Both the position numbers and the translations under genes were made by a program. Shown here one piece after another: positions 41,401 through 53,400 of a DNA stretch of 64,000 nt (position 1 is the first letter of the stretch; the number at the start of each line of letters is the position of its first letter). Source of the DNA: Alentia gelatinosa (taxonomy: Eukaryota; Annelida; Polychaeta; Phyllodocida; Polynoidae); contig OX465584.1 of assembly GCA_950022655.1 (NCBI GenBank), positions 57,756,335 to 57,820,334 on the forward strand. The letters are read 5' to 3'. The notes under the pieces were generated by a model, which was given only the letters and a program-made list of their open reading frames with translations, was not told where the DNA came from and made no database searches.

Positions 41401-44400
41401 TTTTATTAAACAATACACTGCAATTACGTCGCGTATCTAACTATTTCAAAATTTCTTTCTAATAATTGGTCGATAGGTGAGTAATAAATACATTACCATG
41501 ATTTTGATCTGTGTGGCCATATTCTCCTTGTAGTTGACACTAAGCGGAGAATATGGCCGCTCAGATCAAAATCATGTTTATATTGTGTATATATATCCCT
41601 CTCCTGACCTCAATCCTTCGGAAGCATAGTTTATGATGCAAGCCTTCTTGGAATAGGTTCTTCGTTATGTCTGTCCTGAGAGCTTGTGGGGCTGCCGATT
41701 TAAAATAGTGGAAATCGTTGGTTCAAACCCCGGACAATTCCAATTTAGTTGTTTTATTTCTTTAAAAAAAGTATCATCATTCAATTGCGAATAAATGTTT
41801 TTATTTAGATATAATCATTAGAAACTCATTACTCATAAAGTGTTAAGTTAGGCTACCCGTTTCAGAAAGGACATGGCATTGAAGGACATTTGAAGACACC
41901 ATCCTTCTTCCTGTCCTTTCAAAGGACAATCTATAAAACCTCTTAAAAAGCCCTCTTAAAAAGCCCAAAACCTCTTAAAAAGCCCAAAACAATTATAATT
42001 ATTTAAAGTGGACCCTCCTATGACAAATAGTCCTAGGCAAATCCTTTCTGATATTAAATGGCCTAAAAAAAAAAAAATTATAAAAAAAAATTAAATGGCC
42101 TATTTGATAGTGGATATGAATCAAGTAGAAATACAGCGGTCATTTTAGGTATGAGGGAGAAACTCAGGTATAGTTTGACTATGTCTCAAGGTAAGACCTT
42201 GTTTACAGACCAAAGTATCTCCCTGAAAAACAAGATTCTCTCCTGGATAATCAATTGTTAATACGCAGGATTAATTTCCATGGGAGAAGTACGTCGTGGG
42301 AAAGTCACGCATGGTTATCTATCAAGTCACTTCAGAAAAATCTGCAGCAGACTTTACAAACTCAGGACAAATGTGAACATAATGACGCGTTTCCACACAC
42401 TCAGAGGTAGACTGGCCTCAGTCCCTGTGTCCTACCCCTCCACTCCTTCTGAGTGACACAGGGACTGGTCTCATCCGTAATCGGCAGCGTAGACTGGCGC
42501 GATTTTGTGCCACACTCCCTAGGCAAAGGTCCTGAGCTACTGGTCAGAATATCTGCTGGGAGATTGATACTCCCCCAGTGTGCTTTACTAGACTCACAGT
42601 CAGGAACAGGCGACATGTATTGCTATGACAACACAGAATGATACCCTCTACTTTGATCTAAATCGGGTCACAGTCAGGAGCAGGCTAAATTTATTGCTAT
42701 GACAACACAGGCGGACAGGGAACTGGAGGAGGGTGGGGGTGGGGTAGGAGGGGGTGTAGGGTTACAGGGTATGGCTTGGGGTCATCAACAGGAGATTCTG
42801 GTCAGAGTGGACAAGTCTTTGATTCATGGACCACTCAGAGAAGGACACATACTATAATGAATTTTATTCCGATTTTCTTTAATCATTTAATGAATGTTCA
42901 TAATCAAAGACTTGAGCAAGTCTAACTCAGAGGAGGCGATGAAAGAAATCTAGATGTGAGAATGAAAGGTAGAGTATCTAACCGGCGCTCAAATTCTATT
43001 CCGATTTTCTTTAATCATTTAATGAATGTTCATAATCAAAGACTTGAGCAAGTCTAACTGAGAGGAGGCGATGAAAGAAATCTAGATGTGAGAAAGTAAA
43101 GCAGAGTGGGCGTTTCTAACCGGCGCTCCAACGTCGCCCCACATGGATACTGATTAATCATTCATGAGTGCCAGCCAGAATAGTTGTATAAATGCCGCCA
43201 GCGTTTTTTGTTTGTTTGTTTGGGTGGTTTAATGTCCAATATGTTCTATTAGACGTTCGTGACATGGGGATAGATTTGCTTGTATTCGTTGTCCGATTTA
43301 CTACGTTGTACTGTTTATCTCACCCTTGGTATCTTTTACCCATAGACTTAACATTGGGAACTCATACTCAACGCCCATGGAGTATTGTATAGATGTACTC
43401 AATTGGGAAGGATGTCAAACTGAACTGCACTTGAATTATAGTTTATCTCACCCCTTGTGTTTTTGTTCCATAGCTTAACATTGGGAACTCGTTCTCCTTG
43501 CCCCTACGATTATTACAGTCTGTTCTCCATGTTCTATATTCTGTGTATTGTCTTTTCAATTAGTGTGTACAGGGTGAGATAAATACAGAAAGCAACTCGT
43601 TTTGGTCAAAGTCATTATTTGAATGCTACGTGATATTGACTCGGCTGTCGCCTCGTTCATATCACTCTGCATCAAACTCGTGGCGAGGGATAACTTTGAC
43701 CAAAACTTGTTGGTTTCTTCTTCATTCAGTGGTTATGGATCTCGATGCAGTTCCTTCTTATTATCCTACCCCAAATATAAAATTGCATAGGCTTAACATA
43801 GAGTTTCCGTATGTCACGCTGACTGGCATACAGAGTTTTATATGCCACTAGTGGCATACAGAATTGTTATCACATAATATTCCAAAACCGAGGAGACGGG
43901 GTAGGATAAAATCAAAACCTGATTCGTTTTAATCTTGGCCACCGCATGCCACTCCTGGAGTTTTGCCTTCGGACTTCACTCGGCTTCACCTCATGAAGTC
44001 ACTATACCAAACCCCAATAGTGCATACGGTGGCCAAGAATAAAACTCATCCAGTTTTACGATATTATCTCACCCCTGGTACAAGTTTAGCCATAGGAATA
44101 AAGTTAGAAAAAAACCTCAACGATCAGCCCGGTAAAGTGACAATACTACACCATGGTTGTGGTGCAGTGAATAAGAGATGACGTCATAGGCGATTGACCA
44201 ATCAGCGGCCAGGATTTCAGAGAGAAGATGAGATAAGATAATTGAACGTGTGAAAGGGGTGAGAAAAATCCAGAACCACACTCAAATCATAAAACAAACA
44301 ATTCTCCACTCGTTTTAATGGGCTGTAATCGTCAATCGGCTTTGCCTCAAGGGGCCATCCATAAAGTACGTACGCACCGAGGGGGGGGATCGAACTTTTG

Positions 44401-47400
44401 GAAAGTTTTGCGTATGCTCCCTCTTTGTTCTATTGCGTACAAGATCGGGAGGAGGGGATGGGGGGCGTCAAAAATTTCAGAAAATCTGCGTACGTACTTT
44501 ATGGATGGCCCCAAATGACAATTGGGGTCCATCCAAACTCATGGAGTATTTTGTATCTATACGATTTTCTATGCGGTTCAACATAAGTACATGCAAACCA
44601 TCAATATACACATGCAATCTCAGACCCTCTGAATCCAGCGCCTTTGGACAATTTGTTGGGTTTCGCCACCGTACATTCTCCACACGGCATGCACGTGTTG
44701 CACGGCCATAAATACGACATAGGTACGAGCGGGCGGTATATGTGAGATATATGGCCACAGTTATATAATATTATTACCCACCTGATACGGAGTCTCCATA
44801 CTAAGCCTATGGAGATTACAGATCGCTACTGAGGAGGATACGGAGCTCCGTACCCTCCTTGGAGGATACGGATTTTTGAGATGAAAGTAGTCTCAAACAT
44901 AACTTAATTACGTTGAAAAGTTTTCTAACGATCATATTTATTGCTTAAATCTAAAAATAAGTGAGTAATATTGTGTATATATCCGTGTTGTTAGCCGACT
45001 TCTTCACCGACTTGATCTTAAACTTGGTGCACCTTAAACGACCGTTAATCAGAAAAGCTAACGATTGATTGGGACCAGAAAAAGTGGCTTAAAGGCATCG
45101 ACCAGGACCTGACTGATGTTGAAGGAGTGGACCTGGGAGAAGCAGAGAGCCTGTAAGGGTGCCACTGATGTGCCTGTAATTAGAGTGACTACCGGTAAGT
45201 ACACCAAGTCCCCGTCCTGTGCTATTCCGGGGAGTCTCAAACGCTAAGATATAGTTCAGAGAATTCCTCAGATGATTAAAAGACACCGGCAAACCAATTC
45301 AGGACACAAATTGGTGTATGCTTAAAAAAAGGGATATCCCTTTATCTCACCCTTGGTATTTTTTTCTCCATAGACTTAACATTTTGAACTCGTATCCAAT
45401 GCCCATGTGGATGTGGGATTATGTCACAAATGGTAGCCAATTAGACAATATGAAGGGTAAATTCAATTCAGAAAAGTTGATGGTCTCGATCTCGAATTGC
45501 TACATAATTCACACGGCTTCGCCTTGTGAGTTACTACACTATTCAAACTCGATGGGATACCAACTCTTATCATAAACCTTCATAGGTTCCACCTAGATAG
45601 TATGTAACTGGGGTGTTTCATAATAGTAAAATACTAAAGAAGAAACCAACTCGTTTTGGTAAAAGAAGTTATTCTCCAACTCGTTTGAATGCTATGTGAT
45701 ATTCACTCGGCTATCGCCTCGTTCATATCACTCCACATCAAACTCGTGGAGAACGACGACTTTGACCAAAACGAGTTGCTTTCTGTATTTATCTGACCCC
45801 TGTACACACTAAAAGAATGGGCAACAAAAAGGATATAGACCATGGAGAACGGACTGCAATACTTGAAGGGGCATGGAGAACGAGATCCTCATGTTAAGCC
45901 TATGGACATTTATTCCAGGGGTGAGATAAACTATTATACGGAAACAGGGTAACTGTAATTGTATGTTAAAAATATGCGGTACAATTGTCAAATAGATCCA
46001 ACACCCATGCGATATTTAGGAAAAATATCTAATTGGGGATTATGCCATGTGCTGGTCATTGTATCACTAAGTAATTCATGTGGCTTGGCCTTATGAATTA
46101 CTAAGCGATTCAAACTTGATGGGATACGAGCTCTGACCCTAAACTTTCATAGGATTCCTCTATAGAGGTTAATACTAGAAACATGATTCACACCTGTATT
46201 ATATCATTATTCAGAGATTTCAGTTGAGGTCGGAAAATAAAGTGGAGATATATTTCATGTGGAATTTGCTGCCCTGGAGAGGCCAAGAAAACGTGGAAAA
46301 CACATGAGAGTCGGCCATATCGTGTGCCTGAGGATCTGTGGGGTATTTATATTCAAACTACTGTTTTATTGGCATGAATGAGGATCAATGAATATCCTCT
46401 TGGTTTCACACAAGGATAAAGGATGTTATATAATATTGAAAATGAAAAAAAAGAAGGATTTCCATGGAAAAGTGAAAAAACTGCCAACTGTATAGTTACT
46501 AAATGAAAATAAATAAGTTTCAGCTCTAGCCTTGAATAACATTTTGAGATACAGGGGGCCGTTGAATATTTTGTTTTCCGTGAGGCTGGACGATAAGATA
46601 AATCGAACGACATCCTGGACGACCTTTTCCATCGGGGGTAGCATAAAACTAGTAATGGGCATCATTTTTATCGTTCAATATATTTTCTATATAAACGTAG
46701 ATACGCATCGAGCGATGCAGTGGTATGTCTGAGAAAAGCACTCCGAGTGGCGAAGTCCCAGCTGTACTTCAGTTTAAAAAAAAAAAAAAAAAAAATCATT
46801 ATTGACCAATGATTCATATTTATATAGAACGACCTGACCATGCTGTACAAGCTACAAAACGAGATGACAATTTAAGGTCGCACGGACAGAGGCATTTATG
46901 TTCCGTACTCTATTTTTACGTTACCTGTCGAAACGGTGCGTATTTACAGTATATACGGCATGGGTATATATAGTAAATTCAAATAAATGATTTTCAGCAA
47001 TACAGTCAAATTTCGAATGGTGAGATGTTTTTTTCACAAACGATTTGATCAATAACAAATTATGAAATTTGATGCTGGTGCTAAAACTTATCAAAATTAA
47101 AAGATATTTAGACCAAAGTGTATTGATAACCTGGCAAACCTATAGCACAAACAAGCTGAGTGGTGCAGTGCATCCGTTTTTATGTTGCTTATCAATTGTT
47201 TCTCATGGTCATAATAACCACGATAAAACTATGACATTGGAAATATAGGTTTGCCAGGTTATTAATACACTTTGCTCTATATATCTTTAAATTTTGATAA
47301 GTTTTAGCACCGGATAGAGAAGTTATGACAAGTATCAACTGGTCTCAAGTTGAGACTGAAGTTGAGATCCTTTCACTTGAGATCACCTGAGATCGTCTCA

Positions 47401-50400
47401 ACTGAAAAACACCCAAAGCACCCCAAATGGTCTTATCTTAAGGACAAGATCCACCAAGAACTGCAGAGGCGACGTCCAGCCGGCTTTGGATGACGGCCAT
47501 ATGTGCTATAATCGCCTAGGCCGGCTGTCCGGCTGTCTCGAATTCTCTGTGCTAGTCCACCAAATAGTTATTTCCAGTCGGCCGACGTCCACACGGTGCT
47601 CGCGGGGACGGGCCAGTCGAGTTCTCCATTGATTCGATAGGCGGCGCGCATGGTATTTTACGTAGTAATCGAGTTCCCCGATAGGCGGCGCCGCGTCCGG
47701 CGATACACTTTGACGCTCTGAACCCTCGAAAGCCGCATATCGAGCGAAGCGGTGTGTCGGCGTGTCGGGATTTGTACGGGAACGGTCAGAAAACATCAAA
47801 TAACCACGGAAATACACGTTAAATCGAACATTGAAGGTAAATAAAGATAAGGATCGATGTTATGAATGTGTATTGCACGCTTTAGTGCTAGAATTTTACC
47901 GAAAATACCAAAAGTGTCCGTTCGCGGCTTCGGGTATCACCGTGTCGGCCGCGCCGTGTTGGCGGCAATCCCTCGCCGCAACTCCCGGCAGAGCCCGCGG
48001 GCGGTTTCGTTCTCTTCAAATGCATCTTCAAATAAATCAGTTTTGCGTCGGCTAGCGTCGGCTAGGGAGTTTCTAGCCGACTCCACACGGCTGGGTCAGT
48101 GGACCAGCAAATAATTTTCATTTTGGGCCGGCCGGCCAGAGGCTCCCACACGGGGGCCACACGGCTACGGACGACGCTGATATGGGAGAGGCGACGAGGT
48201 CCGGCCCCAGCAGATTTGACATTATTTGCTGATCCACCAAGGCGATTATTTCAACCGGCTTGAGCCGATCAGGGGCGGGAGCAGCCGATGTCCATATTCC
48301 ACCCGCGCGGACATCGGCCGGCCCTAATTTTGCTTGGTGGATCTTGTCCTTAAAGGACAAGATCCACCAAGCTTGAGATCCCCTAAGATCATCTCAACTG
48401 AAAAAACACTTTGGCCCTAAAAACGGTCTCAACTTAAGATCGGATCAACTGAAAAACAACCCCCTGGATTTCTCACCTGTGTCGGGGAGCTTGTCTTTTC
48501 TGGGGGGCGCGCTTGCACTACGTTCTGCTCCTTCTCCCTCGCTGAACTGCTGAATTAGTATCTGCGTCATGTCCCAGTTACTCTTGAGTACCTGACGCGT
48601 CTTCTTCTCCTTGTGGGTTGCTGCATTAATTACAGTAAATTGATTAATTTTATTTTCCACCTAATACAAAGTGTCCATAGAAAATACATAGGGAGTGTGC
48701 ATGACAATACCCGGGGCATACCCAGCACATACAGATAAGTTGTATGCTCTTGGGTGGGATAAATTCAGAAACTCTGGTTGCAAAATCCAGCGTACACGGA
48801 AAAATAGTGCATATGAAAAATATAGTGCCGACCTAAATGATCTAATATCGGTGTGCCACAAAATGTCCCAGTCAAAATGAATTCAGTCATCATGTACTTC
48901 AAAATAAGTTATAATGATCTCATTTACCATCAGAACCAACTGTCAGAAAAGTATTTGCAAGCTAAAATATGAAAGATAGCCAACTTTATCCTACCCCTAA
49001 TATAAAATCCCATAGGCTTAACATTGGGTTTCCGTATGCCACGCTGACTGGCATACAGAGTTGTATATGCCACTAGTGGCATACAGCATTGTTATCACGT
49101 AATATTCCAAAATCGAGGAGATAGGGTAGGATAAAATCAAAACCTGATTCGTTTTAATCTTGTCCATCGACTCCTGGAGTTTTGGCTCCGGATATCACTC
49201 GGCTCCGCCTCATGATATCACTACGCCAAACTCCAGTCGTCGCATACGGGGGCCCAGATTAAAACTCATCCAGTTTTACGATATTATTTGTCGAACTCAC
49301 TTTTTCTCTTCTTGTTTTTGGCCCTGGCTTTGCGTCGCTCCATACGCTCGGCGATACGCTGTGCGCATTCCGCCTCCAGTTTCTCCCTCTCCTCCCGTTG
49401 ACGTTGTGTCATCTTCTCAAAAATAGCTGAAAAAGAAACCAACAAAAATTACAATAATAGCAATAATCAGAATTAATTTTGAATGTCGCCAGCCATAATA
49501 GGGGTAGGATTTCTACACACAATAAACAGTGCCTTCACAAAGTTGTGTTCGCAGTACGCAGCTATTATGTGGCGCCCATCTTTGTGATACTTAGAGAAAG
49601 CTTCAAAATAGTGAGACTACGCAAAGAAAACATAAAACAGGAATGAAAGTAAAAAGATATTCTCTTGATTATACTGGTACTTTTTGTAATTTAGGAGAGA
49701 TAAATGTGAAACTATTTTCATAAGCTGACCCCCCACTTCAGGAAAATGCTATAAGCCGATTCTGGGGGCATTTCAACTTTAGGAAAAACCCGGTTGTAAG
49801 CCGACCCTCCCCCCCCCCTTTTTGGGGCTTGCCCCCCATTCCCTCCCCCCCTCACAACTTTTTGTAGAATTTTCGGAATTGAATATGAATGCACTTTTCT
49901 ACTAATACAGAATATCACATGCTACCTGACAAATAACTACCATTAAATGATTCACATTTTTATATTTCTGTTTTTTAATACTTTATTATAGATCTGTACT
50001 GATTTTAAAACCCCGGTTTTTCCTAAATTAATTTCCTAAATCGGCTTCTAAGCGGGGTTTTAAGGTAGTCAAGATCTCCGGAAATGGTGTTTTGTGAACG
50101 GGTATCTGTGGTTTCAGCAGGTTCACCCTGGCTCCCTATTAGCGTGTGAGTGACTGACCTTGCTGCCGGTGGCGGCGCTGCTGCATGAGACGCTCGCGCT
50201 GGGCGAGGCGCGCCTTCTTCATGTCGTCCGCCAGACGGCGCAGGCGCAGCTCCTCGGCCAGCGTGCGCTGCTGGACCCGGCGCCGCTCCTCCCACGACTC
50301 GGCCAGCTGTGAGGGGAACCCCATACACGTCACGTTAGTCCTACTAGGATAGTTTTACTTTAATACCCTTTTTTAATGTATTGTTTTTTTTTAAAGAGAT

Positions 50401-53400
50401 TTATTCAACCCTTAAAGGACGGCTGCCTGTAGCCGAGCTACTACCGTTAGGACGGGTGCTGGTGGCAGTTTGTCCTGCTAGAGGACGGGCACATAATGGT
50501 TAAAACTCACAAGTCAAGTTTGTAATCATATGATAGGGTATGTGATCTTAACAATTTTGTTTATTTTGAATAGAAATACTTAATATGATATCACATCTAT
50601 ATTTTGTGAAGATTTTATGAATAAAGCTCTATTATCTTTTTGTTTACCCTTTAAGGACGGCTGCCTGGGGTCTAGCTACTCCCATAAGGACGGGTGCTGG
50701 TGGCAGTCTGTTTGGCTACAGGACGGCCACATAATAGTTAAAACTGATATCCAAGTTTGTAATCATGCAATATGATGATACATAATCATAAATATTTTAT
50801 TTCTTTTTAATAGAAATACTAAATATGATGTTATATCTACATTTTCTACAAGATTTCATGAATATTGCTCTATCATTTCTTTGTTTGTTTTGTTGTTTGG
50901 GACAATGATGCCTCAAGGCATCATGTGTCTTTAGTGCGGTGATGCCTCCAGGCATCATGCGTCTTTAGTGAGGTGATGCCTCCAGGCATCATGCGTCCTT
51001 AAAGGGTAAAAAACGTTTTTGTAAATATTGTAACAATGATGCCTCAAGGCATCATTGTCTTTAGTGTGGTGATGCCTCAAGGCATTACGGGTTTTTAGTG
51101 TGATGATGCCTCAAGGCATCATGCGTCCTTAAAGGGTTAAACTGGGTATCACTCAACTCTAAAGGAGCTGGTTCAACGTGTACCCAGCGACTAGAATTAC
51201 AATTTCATTTGCGGTTATACATGATCTCATGCAACATATGTACAGTACAATGGCGTGGTATATCTAGGTGGTAAATCATTACACAGCTTATGAGTTTGCA
51301 AAGTTCTGAGTGCACCATCTATATTATCTCAGTTGTGTTGTTGAATTGCAAATATAAAAATATTAGCATGAGCTATTAAAGGTATCTTTGTTTTTAGCAC
51401 CAGTTCTTGTTCTTACTTGGAGGATTGGGTCGCTCTAGTCCGTCTTTGAGCAGGTGGCAGCATGTTACATTGAATAACTCCTCGGTATTCTACTTCTTTT
51501 TTTATATCATTCATTCTTTGGAATTTTAGCAGAGAAAAGTGGGGCTATTTGGGGTCTTGTGCCAGCTGTTTTCTCTTGCAAAAGTTCTTATAGTTGTGGC
51601 TGTTTATGTATATATACTAGGAGGTGTGATAATCTCCTTCTTCCAGTAATGGTAGCTGTACCGATCTATGCAACGATATTACATGTGTTCTGTTTCCACT
51701 TTTTGTTGTTATTCATTGTTATATTGGAATAGAGTTAGCTAATACTATGGAGAAAGCAAACAAGAGTTAGTCGTGTTGTTGTTTATCTCATGACGGCAAG
51801 ATGGCGTATTCCTATATACCTATGGCTGTACACTCTATGCTTACACCATGTTCTGGGGGGTGGAGTAACTTATGGATACTACCCAAGGTTGCCGTATACT
51901 ACCCAAGGTTGACATTTAGACCAATCAGATTGTCTGTTACAAAATTTATATGAAAAGCGCAGTGGGGAGTAAACATAAAGTGTCAAGTTACTCGATAAGG
52001 TTGGATCTGGCTTCAGGTTTGATGGTGGATGAGCAAATATCGCTAATTATCGTTATTAAACCACATTTGAAGGTATATAGGAATAGGGAAACCAAGTACC
52101 AGTGAAAGGAAGTCAAAATTACTCGGTAAGGCTTGGAAAAATTACTGCCCGCGGCCAAGGCCTTGGGCAGTAATTTTTCCAAGCCTTACCTCGTGACTTA
52201 CTCGAGTTTGGTTTAGAATTTATCCTACCCCGCCCGTCTAAATTACTTCTACATTAACAAATGACGTCATTTGTCAAGTGTATCCCACTAGGGCAATATT
52301 TTTTTATTTTTCTGAACTCCAGACCGAATACAGTGACCCAATGTTAAGCCTATGGAGTTTTTTATTAGGGGTAGGATAAAAAGTAAGGGAGTCTCCCTAT
52401 TGGAGAGGTACCAAAGTATGGGATGAACTTCCCTCTGATGTGCAGATATGTGCTTCAGTCAAGGTATTCAAGAGAACAAAATATCGGTAGATCTTTGCAT
52501 CATCAACACATCATTGCTTCATCATACATCAAACCCTATAAACAATCTAATTAAATAATGTTGATATTCTATTAACACGCCAAGTACTGTGATTGCCGCC
52601 TAGAAGATTCTAACTGAAAAACTCGTGCTACGAGAGTTTGCAATAAAGAAATTAGAAAAAAAAGTTATGCGGTGTATCACTATACCCATTTCGGCCTTAT
52701 AGCAAATGTATTCACAAATATACATCGAGATCAAAGACTGTTGTTCAGGAAAGTTTCAGAAATGATCTTATCAAAAGATATAGATCTTTTATCTTTAATG
52801 GTACCTGTTATGTAGCAGGATAAGAGTACAAAAGCGGAAGGATACACAATATTACCATGATTTGGATCTGAGTGGCCGTATTTTCCGCACAGATGACGCA
52901 TGGTAAGACTCTGTCTCTGAGCCTGGGGGTATTGCGCAGTGTCAGCTTCAAGGAGAATAGGGCCACACAAATCGAAATCATGGTAATATTGTGGAAATAT
53001 TTTTCATGTGAAATTCTGGGATGTCAGTTGTGGTCATGAGAAAAAAAGTGGAAATATATTTTTTTTCATGTTGAATTTCCTGCCTCAGAGATATTGGGGA
53101 AATATGGAAAACCTATCAGGGTCAAGCATGGAATGGTGCAGAGGGAGTGTGGGGAGGTTGACATCAATGGTTATTGGCTTGAACTAGCGACCTCGTCGAG
53201 TCCGAGGTCACCGGACAGCGGGAATCGAACTCCCATCACTCACATTCCCAAGCAAGAACTCTGCTGACTGCTTCACAGAGACAGGTGGCCTTCTTAGGCC
53301 AAATTCTTAGGCTGGTGGTGGGTGGGGGGAATCAGCGGAGTTTTAATAGGGCTACCAGCGAAAGTTGAGATCTCATTGGTTTCTCACGAGAAAAGTAGAT

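Noticed and set aside
50905..51130. Possible CRISPR-like array
   Set aside because: Regular short palindromes but spacers are themselves repeats, the host is eukaryotic and no cas-like gene is near.
53200..53290. Functional tRNA gene
   Set aside because: B-box-like sequence is present but no cloverleaf or acceptor stem can be drawn; SINE head is more likely.
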